Of a DNA stretch of 64,000 nucleotides, positions 1 to 7,461 are shown in pieces; position 1 is the first letter of the stretch, and each line of letters begins with the position of its first letter. The translations under genes and the position numbers were made by a program. Source of the DNA: Microbacterium psychrotolerans (GTDB lineage: Bacteria > Actinomycetota > Actinomycetes > Actinomycetales > Microbacteriaceae); contig NZ_JAVFWO010000005.1 of assembly GCF_031085295.1 (NCBI RefSeq), positions 305,626 to 369,625 of the forward strand. Reading direction: 5' to 3'. Under the pieces are notes generated by a model. The model was not told where the DNA came from, made no database searches, and saw nothing but the letters and a program-made list of their open reading frames with translations.

Positions 1-2013
1 CCGAACCGCGGCGACGCCGTCGTCGCCATCCGCCGCATGGTGTGGAGCACGGGCGCGACATCGCTCGTCGGCATCCGTGTGCGCACCCAGGGACGGGCGA
101 CACTGCAGGCCTCCGCAACCGAGACCTCCGAGCCGTTCTCGGCCATCGCCCTGCCCGACACGAAGGGAGAGTGGACCACGGTGTGGGCGGATGTCGGGCA
201 GGCGGTCGCGGCGGGCAAGCCCGTCGGGCAGCACATCCTCTTGCTGCGCGCGCTGGATTCGAAGTCGCCGGTCGATGTCGGGGGCGTCGTCGCCGACGCC
301 GCCCGCACCATTACGCCGCCGGTCTTCGCGGACGGACCAGACCTCGCGTTCGTCGCGGTCGCGGGTGAGTCGATCGCGCGGCCGATCACCGTGACGGATG
401 CCGACTCCGACCGTGCGCTATCACTGCAGGGCGCGCCGCGCGGAGCGAGCATCAGCGCCGATGGCGTGTTCACCTGGACTCCGGCGTCTGCGGGCGAGGA
501 GCAGTTGCTCGTGGTCGCCGCCGACGGAGAGGCGACGACGACCCTGTCGGTCACCGTGACGGTGGCGGCGGACCGCGAGGGGGCGATCGCGGGGACGCTG
601 GAGGGCCTGGAGGACTCCGCGCAGTACACGAGCGTGAGCTGGGCGGCTGTCGGGGCCGCCGTATCGGCCGCGCGGGCGGGTGTCGCGGCCGACGCTGCCA
701 CGTTCGCGGCGCTCCTCGAGGACCTCCGGCTCGCGGTGGCGCAACTGGACTTGCTCAATCCCCGACTCGACGATGGAACGCTGGACTACTCGCTCACGGT
801 GACGTCGCCCGAGCTCTCGCAGACGACGCTGCGCGCGCTCGTGGACGGTTCCAACCAGACCACCTGGGGGGACCGCCGTGACAACTCCGTCGAGCTCGAT
901 TTCGGGGCGGGTTACCGCGTGCAGGCGGATCGTTTCGGTCTGCTCGCGCGTGACACCTTCGCCAATCGGTCGGAGGGTACCAACGTCTACGGCTCGAACG
1001 ACGCCGTCTCGTGGACTCTCCTCACGGAGCATCCGAACGAGGGCAGCGACGCCGGTGTCGAGTACATCGACGTGCGGGACGAGGTGCGGGCCCTGCGTTA
1101 CCGCTACATCCGGCTGCAGATCGACGAGCCCGGAGCGCCGACCGACCCCGCGTACCCCGGGATCTGGACACAGGCGGACTTCCGCATCGACGGCGTGCGC
1201 ACGGAGGTGACGCTCGAGGACCAGCTCGCCGAGGCGCGAGCCGCCGATCTGTCGGGGTCCTCACGCGCCTCTGTCGTGCTCTTCGCGAGGGAGCTCGACG
1301 CCGTGACCACGGCGGCGGGGGATCCGGACGCCGACACCGTCGCGCTCGTCGCGCGCCTGCACGCGGCGTGGGACCTGCTCGGCGATCCGCCTTTCGACAC
1401 GCTCGACGTCGCGTCGAGCTGGGTGACGGCGAGCACGCGCTCGTGGGACGGCAAGCGAGACGCCGCCGCCAACGGCTGGGCGATGTTCGACGGCGATCTC
1501 GCCACCTTCACCGACACGACCTCCGCGTCGGGTTGGGTGAGCGTCGTGCCCACCGACGGGCGTCAGCTCACCGTCGAGGGCGTGCGCTTCGCACCTCGCG
1601 CCACATTCGCATCTCGGGCTCAGGGGATCCAGTTCCAGGGGTCATCAGACGGCGGCGTGACGTGGACGACGTTCGCGAGCGTCACCCGTGCGACCGACGG
1701 CTGGAACCGGATCGACCTCAGTGTGCCCGTGGCGACCATCGCCGTCCGCGTGTTGGCGACGTCGGGGAACACGAATCTGGCAGAGGTCGAACTGATCTCC
1801 AGCACGGCGGATCGCAGCGCGCTCATCCTCTACCTCGACGAGACGAAAGGTCTGACGCAAGCCGAATGGACGCCCGACTCCTGGGCTGGGTACACCGAAG
1901 CACGAGCAGACGCGCAGACCTTGGTGGATGCCGCTGAAACCGACCAGGCGGCGATCGATGCGCTCGCCGCGGCGCTCGCCGCCGCGATCGACGGGCTCGA
2001 GCGAGCCGACTGA
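1..2013 (+). CDS. C-terminal part of large carbohydrate-binding (FIVAR / F5/8 type C) extracellular protein, 5' truncated by window
   Basis: The reading frame is open from base 1, so the gene starts upstream; 670 residues are visible. From the N-terminal side there is a putative Ig-like domain (about residues 110-190, ending in a run of Thr/Val beta strands), then alternating helical FIVAR-type segments (about 195-255, 400-470 and 605-670) and discoidin-like F5/8 type C domains (about 255-400 and 475-600). Such modules bind glycans and are usually appended to secreted glycoside hydrolases or lyases; the catalytic part must lie outside the window. There is no LPXTG motif or C-terminal membrane helix, so the product is probably released or held by non-covalent binding. 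The sugar-uptake operon that follows suggests the parent enzyme supplies its substrate. Family assignment comes from sequence style, not a search. Confidence 0.75.
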   Translation, partial: PNRGDAVVAIRRMVWSTGATSLVGIRVRTQGRATLQASATETSEPFSAIALPDTKGEWTTVWADVGQAVAAGKPVGQHILLLRALDSKSPVDVGGVVADAARTITPPVFADGPDLAFVAVAGESIARPITVTDADSDRALSLQGAPRGASISADGVFTWTPASAGEEQLLVVAADGEATTTLSVTVTVAADREGAIAGTLEGLEDSAQYTSVSWAAVGAAVSAARAGVAADAATFAALLEDLRLAVAQLDLLNPRLDDGTLDYSLTVTSPELSQTTLRALVDGSNQTTWGDRRDNSVELDFGAGYRVQADRFGLLARDTFANRSEGTNVYGSNDAVSWTLLTEHPNEGSDAGVEYIDVRDEVRALRYRYIRLQIDEPGAPTDPAYPGIWTQADFRIDGVRTEVTLEDQLAEARAADLSGSSRASVVLFARELDAVTTAAGDPDADTVALVARLHAAWDLLGDPPFDTLDVASSWVTASTRSWDGKRDAAANGWAMFDGDLATFTDTTSASGWVSVVPTDGRQLTVEGVRFAPRATFASRAQGIQFQGSSDGGVTWTTFASVTRATDGWNRIDLSVPVATIAVRVLATSGNTNLAEVELISSTADRSALILYLDETKGLTQAEWTPDSWAGYTEARADAQTLVDAAETDQAAIDALAAALAAAIDGLERAD

Positions 2014-2025
2014 TACGCACGTCGA

Positions 2026-2063
2026 CGTCCGGCCCGCGTGCGGAATGCCCTGCGGGCCGGACG
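2026..2063 (+). terminator. Hairpin after the truncated extracellular protein gene
   Basis: A perfect 12-bp inverted repeat (2026-2037 with 2052-2063, CGTCCGGCCCGC and its complement) closes a 14-base loop just 12 bases after the stop codon. There is no U-run, as is usual for actinobacterial terminators, so termination is inferred from the stem and position. Confidence 0.6.
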
Positions 2064-2143
2064 CGCGTGCTCGTGGGGCGGGGAGTCATGCGCGGCGGGA
2101 TGCGCTCGCCTGACGGCTCTCCGATCGTCGGTCGAGGCCGGTG

Positions 2144-2157
2144 TCCAGAAATCTGGA
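2144..2157. promoter_or_regulatory. 14-bp palindrome upstream of the LacI-type gene (possible operator)
   Basis: TCCAGA-AA-TCTGGA is a perfect inverted repeat ending 34 bases before the repressor ATG. Its place directly upstream of a LacI-family gene suggests autoregulation, but its sequence differs from the CG-centred palindrome at 3280-3291, so it may belong to another regulator. Confidence 0.4.
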
Positions 2158-2191
2158 TAGCGTTACCTCATCAACCGGATCGGGGAGAAGC

Positions 2192-3232
2192 ATGTCGAAA
2201 TCCGATAAACCTGCCACGCTCGCCGACGTCGCTCGGCTGGCGGGCGTGTCGGTCCCGGCAGCCTCGCGCGCGCTCAACGGTGGCGTGCGGGGCCGCCAGA
2301 GCGGCTCGGCGGAGCTTCGGAGCCGTGTGGAGGAAGCGGCACGCACGCTGGGCTACTCCGTCAGTCCCGCCGCCCAGACCATGAAGGGCGGCCGTTCGCG
2401 GACGGTGGCCTTCATCGTCGGCGACATCGACGACTTCGGATCGGCCACGATGATCTCCGGCATGATGCACGCTGCCGAGGAGCGAGGCATCTCCGTCGCC
2501 GTGCGCACCACCCGCGATGAGCCCGCACGCGAACTCGAGATCCTCACGCAGCTCCGCGGCGAGCGTCATCTCGCCGTGGTGATGGCGACCAGCCGGACGA
2601 CCGACTCCGCGCGGGAGGCCTCGGTGCAGGAGCATCTGATGGTGCTGCGCGACCATGGCGCGAGGATCGTCGTCATCGGCGACAACGACCTGGGCTTTCC
2701 CACCGTCACCGTGGACAACCGTCGCGCGGCGAGCCTGCTCGCCGAGGGACTCGCCCGAGCCGGTCAGCGTCGTTTCGCGATCGTGTCGGGGCCGGAGGGC
2801 GAGATCACCGCCCTCGAGCGGGTCGGCGGTTTCGTCGAGGGCCTCGCGGCGCAGGGCATCCTGATCGACGGGCGGGACATCGTTCACACCGAGTTCTCAC
2901 GCGACGGCGGCTACCGCGCCGCCGATCTGCTGGGCGACCGCATCGGCGACCTGGACGTCATCGCCGCAATGAGCGATGCGATGGCCGTCGGGGTCATCGC
3001 CCGGCTCCGCGAGCTGGCGCCGGATGTCCTCGCCGACATCGAAGTGACCGGCTTCGACCATGTGCCCATGCTGGGCGACGTCCTCCCTGAGTTCAGCACG
3101 GTCGAGGTGCCGCTGGAAGAGTTCGGCGGCGCAGCACTCGGTCTCGTGCTGGACGAGCATCCGGCCGAGGTTGATGAGATCGCCCTCACGGCGACGCCTA
3201 TCCTGCACGGAGCACCGCTCATCACGGCCTGA
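2192..3232 (+). CDS. LacI/GalR-family transcriptional regulator of the glycan-utilisation operon
   Basis: This 346-residue protein has the standard LacI layout. An N-terminal helix-turn-helix with hinge (TLADVARLAGVSVPAASRAL, about residues 8-27) is followed by a periplasmic-binding-protein-like ligand domain (about 65-340). The ATG at 2192 was chosen because GGGGAGAAG lies at the right distance, although the frame is open further upstream. In this family a sugar or its phosphate releases the repressor from a palindromic operator. The gene sits 140 bases before an ABC importer operon that carries a perfect LacI-type palindrome in its leader, so it very likely controls that operon. The inducer cannot be read from sequence; a galactoside- or arabinoxylan-derived sugar fits the neighbouring enzymes. 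Confidence 0.9.
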   Translation: MSKSDKPATLADVARLAGVSVPAASRALNGGVRGRQSGSAELRSRVEEAARTLGYSVSPAAQTMKGGRSRTVAFIVGDIDDFGSATMISGMMHAAEERGISVAVRTTRDEPARELEILTQLRGERHLAVVMATSRTTDSAREASVQEHLMVLRDHGARIVVIGDNDLGFPTVTVDNRRAASLLAEGLARAGQRRFAIVSGPEGEITALERVGGFVEGLAAQGILIDGRDIVHTEFSRDGGYRAADLLGDRIGDLDVIAAMSDAMAVGVIARLRELAPDVLADIEVTGFDHVPMLGDVLPEFSTVEVPLEEFGGAALGLVLDEHPAEVDEIALTATPILHGAPLITA

Positions 3233-3279
3233 CCGCACCCCGCGATCCGGCCCTCAGGCGTTCGCCCGCGCCCGCGATG

Positions 3280-3291
3280 GAAAGCGCTTTC
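3280..3291. promoter_or_regulatory. Putative LacI-family operator in front of the ABC importer operon
   Basis: GAAAGCGCTTTC is a perfect 12-bp CG-centred palindrome, the form typical of LacI/GalR operators (related to the AANCGNTT core). It lies 82 bases before the binding-protein ATG. Two further AACGTT cores at 3306-3311 and 3343-3348 could be weaker sites. The regulator encoded at 2192-3232 is the obvious candidate ligand. Confidence 0.7.
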
Positions 3292-3372
3292 GATGCGGGG
3301 TGGCAAACGTTGTCCACTTTGAGGTACTCTCTCCGAGACGGAAACGTTCGAGCACGAATCAAGGGAGATCAC

Positions 3373-4746
3373 ATGCACAACGCAACGACGCGGGCGGGAG
3401 TGTGCGCCCGCACGGGCCGCCGTTCGCCGTGGATGGCCGGCGCAGCCGGCCTTGCCGTGGCCGCACTTGCACTCGCGGGCTGCGGCAGCTCGGGCGACAA
3501 GGAGGGCGAGGGCGGCTCATCCACCGAGAAGACGACCATCCGCTTTCTCTATGCCACCGGCGACGAGACCTGGAACGCGGTGGTCGACGCCGTCGTCGAG
3601 GCCTTCAATGAGCAGAGCGACACGACGACCGTGCAGCTCGACCCGCTTCCGGCCGGCAGCGACTACGCCACGGCGCTCAAGACGATGGATGCCACCGGCA
3701 ACTGGCCAGCGGTGGTCGACATGCGTGACACCCTCACTTACGTGGATGCCGGCAAGCTGGCTCCTATTCCCGATTCGGTGACCGAACTCATCGAGCCCGA
3801 GGCGGTCGGGACCGCGTCCGACGGGAACGTCTACACCGTGCCGTACAGCGCCCTGAACGGCGAGATCGGCCTCAACATCGTCTACAACAAGGACTACTTC
3901 GAGGAGAACGACCTCGAAGTGCCGGAGACGTACGACGACTTCCTGGATCTGATGGCCGACATCGCCGCGAACGGAGACGCTCCGCTGGCCACCGCGGCGG
4001 CCGAGGTGTGGCCGAGCGACCAGTTGTGGAAACAGCTCGCCGCGCCGTACTTCGCGCAGTGGGGCGACCAGGGCGGCTTCTGGACCGCGGCAGAGAACGG
4101 CGACGCGACGATCGAAGACCTTCGCGAGCCGCTCCAGGAGCTCCTCGACATCACGAACGAGTACGTGCTCGACGGATGGCAGTCGACCGCCGACGCGCAG
4201 ACGACCACGCTGCTCGTGAACGACATGGCGGTGATGGCGACGTCGTCCGCCGGCATCGGCCGTCTCAACGACATCAACAAGGTCGATGCCGACTTCAACG
4301 CCGGGCTGTTCATCATCCCGTCCGAGGACGGCTCCATCAACGTGCTCAAGAACGCCGTGAACGGCGACACCGCCGGCGGTCTCGCGATCTCGGCGCAGGC
4401 GGCCGAGGACGACGACGAGTACGCGTCGGCGACGGAGTTCCTCGAGTTCTTCTACCAGGTCGACACCGCGAACCTCATGGAGGAGAACGGCTGGCTCGCG
4501 CCCAACATCGTGGCCGCCGACGAGGTCGAGCGGAACACGTCGATCCCGGGTGCGGCCGACTACTTCGCCCTGCTCGAGAACCCGAACCTCGTCTGGTACG
4601 AGAACGTCTCGGCGCTGTCGACGTTCAGCGCGTTCAACACGTTCTTCCGTCAGGCGCGCATCGAGATGCAGGACGGCCAGTCCTCGATCGACGACACCAT
4701 CGCGAAGGTCCAGGCCGAGTTCGACAAGACGGTCGCCGCGGGCTGA
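3373..4746 (+). CDS. Extracellular solute-binding lipoprotein of a sugar ABC importer
   Basis: The 457-residue product has a Sec lipoprotein signal: a basic start, a hydrophobic stretch and the lipobox LAGC at about residues 34-37, followed by a Gly/Ser/Lys-rich linker. The mature part matches family 1 (MalE/UgpB-type) binding proteins in length and style. It would capture an oligosaccharide at the membrane and deliver it to the two permeases encoded next. The ATG at 3373 has AAGGGAG in front; an upstream in-frame start has no ribosome-binding site. No ATPase gene is present in the operon, so a shared MsiK-like ATPase encoded elsewhere is expected, as in many actinobacterial CUT1 importers. 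Substrate is inferred from the co-transcribed GH36 and GH43 genes. Confidence 0.92.
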   Translation: MHNATTRAGVCARTGRRSPWMAGAAGLAVAALALAGCGSSGDKEGEGGSSTEKTTIRFLYATGDETWNAVVDAVVEAFNEQSDTTTVQLDPLPAGSDYATALKTMDATGNWPAVVDMRDTLTYVDAGKLAPIPDSVTELIEPEAVGTASDGNVYTVPYSALNGEIGLNIVYNKDYFEENDLEVPETYDDFLDLMADIAANGDAPLATAAAEVWPSDQLWKQLAAPYFAQWGDQGGFWTAAENGDATIEDLREPLQELLDITNEYVLDGWQSTADAQTTTLLVNDMAVMATSSAGIGRLNDINKVDADFNAGLFIIPSEDGSINVLKNAVNGDTAGGLAISAQAAEDDDEYASATEFLEFFYQVDTANLMEENGWLAPNIVAADEVERNTSIPGAADYFALLENPNLVWYENVSALSTFSAFNTFFRQARIEMQDGQSSIDDTIAKVQAEFDKTVAAG

Positions 4747-4760
4747 CCCACACGTGACGC

Positions 4761-4785
4761 GGTGCCCGGGCGACGCCCGGGCACC
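4761..4785 (+). promoter_or_regulatory. Intercistronic hairpin between binding protein and permease genes
   Basis: GGTGCCCGGGC and its exact complement flank a 3-base loop (4761-4771 and 4775-4785), giving a perfect 11-bp stem starting 15 bases after the binding-protein stop. Hairpins here in ABC importer operons typically protect the binding-protein mRNA and reduce read-through, so that the binding protein is made in excess over the permeases. That role is inferred. Confidence 0.65.
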
Positions 4786-4811
4786 ACGATCCGGGAGCCG
4801 AGGAGGCCTCC

Positions 4812-5846
4812 ATGACCGATCAGAGTGCACTGCAAGGGCAGACCCAGGTGGTCGGCACCGCCGTCCGCCTCACCGGAGAAGGTCCGCTCGACGGTGCGCC
4901 CGTGGGCGTCGCCGACGACGTCCCCTTCGTTCCACGCGGTCCCGACACCGAGAAGCGGCGCACGCGGCGCTTCCGCTCGGTGCGCTGGGCCATGCTCGGC
5001 TTCATCGCCCCCGCGCTCATCATCTACCTGCTGATGGTGATCCTCCCGTCGCTGCAGTCGCTCCAGCTCAGCTTCACCGACTGGGACGGCATCAGCCCCG
5101 ACTACGCCTACGTCGGAACGCGCAACTACGAAGAGATCCTGGCGAGCGGCCGGTTCTGGAACGCGGTCAAGAACACCCTCATCCTGGGGCTCGGCTCGGC
5201 GGTGATCATCAATGCGATCTCGCTCGGCGTCGCACTCATGCTCGACAAGGTCGGGCGGTGGCAGGGCCTGTTCCGCACGGCCGTCTACCTTCCCTCGCTC
5301 GTGAGCGCCTTCATCCTCGCGACGATCTGGAAGTACCTGCTCAATTACAACTTCGGCGCGGTCAACATGTTCCTCCGCGATATCGGCCTGCCGGACTGGG
5401 CGCGCGACTGGCTGGGCGACAGCACGATCGTGGTGGGGGTCATCCTCTTCATCACGTGCTTCACCCTCGGCGGCAACACGACGCTCATATACCTCGCCAA
5501 CCTGCAGTCGGTGCCGCAGGACCTCATCGAGGCCGCCCGCATCGACGGCGCCAACAGCCGCCAGGTGTTCCGCCACGTGACGTGGCCGATGCTGGCGGGT
5601 GCGGTGACGGTCAATATGACGCTGGCCATGATCGCCGGGTGGACCATCTTCGATCAGGTCATGGTGCTCACCTCCGGCGGCCCGGGGTTCGTGAGCGAGA
5701 CCATGGCGTTCTTCATCTACAAGGTCGGCTTCGGCGAGTACCGAGCGGGATTCGGCAGCGCCGCCGCGATCGTGCTGTTCCTGGTGGTCATCATCAGCAC
5801 CGTTGCCGCCAACGCCTACATGCGCAAGAGGGAGATCCAGGCATGA
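4812..5846 (+). CDS. Sugar ABC transporter permease, MalF type
   Basis: This 344-residue integral membrane protein begins with a hydrophilic cytoplasmic segment of about 55 residues, then has six predicted membrane helices. The permease coupling loop is visible as EAARIDGANSRQVFRHVTWP at about residues 240-259, the EAA motif that docks on the ATPase. GAGGAGG lies about 7 bases before the ATG. Its stop overlaps the start of the MalG-type gene in ATGA, which indicates translational coupling. Together the two permeases form the membrane channel for the lipoprotein encoded upstream. Confidence 0.93.
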   Translation: MTDQSALQGQTQVVGTAVRLTGEGPLDGAPVGVADDVPFVPRGPDTEKRRTRRFRSVRWAMLGFIAPALIIYLLMVILPSLQSLQLSFTDWDGISPDYAYVGTRNYEEILASGRFWNAVKNTLILGLGSAVIINAISLGVALMLDKVGRWQGLFRTAVYLPSLVSAFILATIWKYLLNYNFGAVNMFLRDIGLPDWARDWLGDSTIVVGVILFITCFTLGGNTTLIYLANLQSVPQDLIEAARIDGANSRQVFRHVTWPMLAGAVTVNMTLAMIAGWTIFDQVMVLTSGGPGFVSETMAFFIYKVGFGEYRAGFGSAAAIVLFLVVIISTVAANAYMRKREIQA

Positions 5847-6733
5847 GCACCGAGACCGAGCTGCTCGTCACCCCGGAGCAGAGCCCCGCGCGTCGCCGGC
5901 CGAAGCGCAAGAAGCTGACCGTCGGCCAGATCGTAGTGATGGTCGTCCTCGCGATGCTGGTGCTGATCGTCGCGAGTCCGGTGATCTACGCCCTGCTGAA
6001 CTCGTTCCGTTCGTATGCCGAGATCACGATGGACCCGATGGGGCTCCCCACGCAGTTCACGCTGGACAACTACATCCAGCTGTTCCAGCAGACCGATTAC
6101 GGCGAAGCGCTGGTCAACACCCTCATCATCACCGTTGCGACCGTCGTGCTGCTCATCGCGATCGTGCCGATGGCCGCGTACGGCATCGAACGTGTCGGGG
6201 GCCGCACCTCACGCCTCATGTACATCCTGTTCATCGCCGGCCTCATGATCCCGTTCCAGGTGCGGATGATCCCGCTCGTCAAGGGATTCGACGACGTCGG
6301 GCTCTACAGCACCCTGACCAGCGTCGTCCTGGTGCATCTCGGAGGAGCGGCGAGCTTCGGCATCCTGCTGTACTGCAGCTTCATCAAGGGCATCCCGATC
6401 GAGGTGGAGGAAGCGGCGAACATGGACGGCGCCGGGCGTCTGCGGACATTCTGGTCGATCGTGTTCCCGATGCTGCTGCCGGTGACCTCGGCGTTCATCA
6501 TCATCCAGGCGCTCGGTCTCTGGAACGACTTCTTCATCCCGCTGGTCTTCCTCGACTCATCGTCGGCCGGCACGATCAACGTCGCGATCAACCGCATGGT
6601 GGGGCTGCTCACGTCCCAGTGGCAGCTCATCTACACGGGAGCGATCCTCGCGATCATCCCGTCGGTGGCGATCTTCGCGGCCTTCCAGCGCTACTTCATC
6701 AAGGGCATGTCCGTCGGGGCGGTGAAGGGATGA
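5843..6733 (+). CDS. Sugar ABC transporter permease, MalG type
   Basis: The 296-residue product has a basic N-terminus (RRRPKRKK at about residues 18-25), a first membrane helix from about residue 33, and the EAA loop EVEEAANMDGAGRLRTFW at about 188-205. Six helices are expected, the normal number for this partner of MalF-type permeases. The start codon overlaps the previous stop by four bases (ATGA) and its own stop overlaps the next start in the same way, so permeases and the following membrane protein are tightly coupled. Confidence 0.93.
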   Translation: MSTETELLVTPEQSPARRRPKRKKLTVGQIVVMVVLAMLVLIVASPVIYALLNSFRSYAEITMDPMGLPTQFTLDNYIQLFQQTDYGEALVNTLIITVATVVLLIAIVPMAAYGIERVGGRTSRLMYILFIAGLMIPFQVRMIPLVKGFDDVGLYSTLTSVVLVHLGGAASFGILLYCSFIKGIPIEVEEAANMDGAGRLRTFWSIVFPMLLPVTSAFIIIQALGLWNDFFIPLVFLDSSSAGTINVAINRMVGLLTSQWQLIYTGAILAIIPSVAIFAAFQRYFIKGMSVGAVKG

Positions 6734-7461
6734 CCGCCCAGGCGCCGTCGAAGCCGGTCAGCGCTCTCGGCCGCCTTCGCGGGCTCGCCGCGCTCGAGGG
6801 TCCGCTGGCCACGACGGTGCTGACGGTCTTCCAGTACTTCCTGGTGTCCGTCTCGTTCTGGGGATGCCTCGTCCCGGCATTCGCCTTCCTGGCGCTGGTC
6901 GGCTGGCAGCCGACGCACGTGGCGCTGTGGCTCGGTGCCCTTTCGCTGCTCCCGGTCGTTCCGGCGGTGTACGCGCTGCTGCGGAGCTCGCGGCGGCTGC
7001 TCGCCGAGCGAGGGACAGCGCGAGCCGGGCGTGTCTTCTGGACATCGTTTGCCCAGGCGTGCCGCACGCTGGCGTGGGCCGCGCTCTCCGTCGGCGTCCT
7101 GGCGCTGCTGCTCGCATACGACCTCGCTCTGTTCGGAGCCTCCGACGCCATGCTGCTGTTCGCAGTCGGTGTCGCCGTCGTCGTCCTGGTCCTGGTGATC
7201 GGTATCTGCGCGGCCACCGCAAGGCGGTCCGAACACCGGCCGATCGATGTCACCACGGCCGCCGTGAAGGCGATCGCCCGTCGGCCCCACGTGGCGCTGA
7301 GCTGGCTGCTTCTGGTCGCGCTCGGCATCGGGGCCATGACGCTCCCGGTCATCGGCTCGGCTCTGGCGATGTTCCTCCCCGCCCTGCTGGCAGTCGGCAT
7401 CCACATCTGCAACGACGCCCTGCGTCTTCCGCTGAACGACGAGACGAGAAAGACTCCGTGA
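6730..7461 (+). CDS. YesL/DUF624-like membrane protein
   Basis: The 243-residue protein has about five to six hydrophobic segments with an LEGPLATTVLTVFQYFLVS-type opening helix (from about residue 23). This layout, a length near 210-240 residues and a place directly after MalF/MalG-type permeases match the YesL (DUF624) family, which accompanies plant-glycan importers. No molecular function is established. The gene is embedded in the operon through four-base overlaps on both sides (ATGA before, GTGA after), so it is made with the transporter and may assist its assembly or regulation. Confidence 0.75.
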   Translation: MTAQAPSKPVSALGRLRGLAALEGPLATTVLTVFQYFLVSVSFWGCLVPAFAFLALVGWQPTHVALWLGALSLLPVVPAVYALLRSSRRLLAERGTARAGRVFWTSFAQACRTLAWAALSVGVLALLLAYDLALFGASDAMLLFAVGVAVVVLVLVIGICAATARRSEHRPIDVTTAAVKAIARRPHVALSWLLLVALGIGAMTLPVIGSALAMFLPALLAVGIHICNDALRLPLNDETRKTP

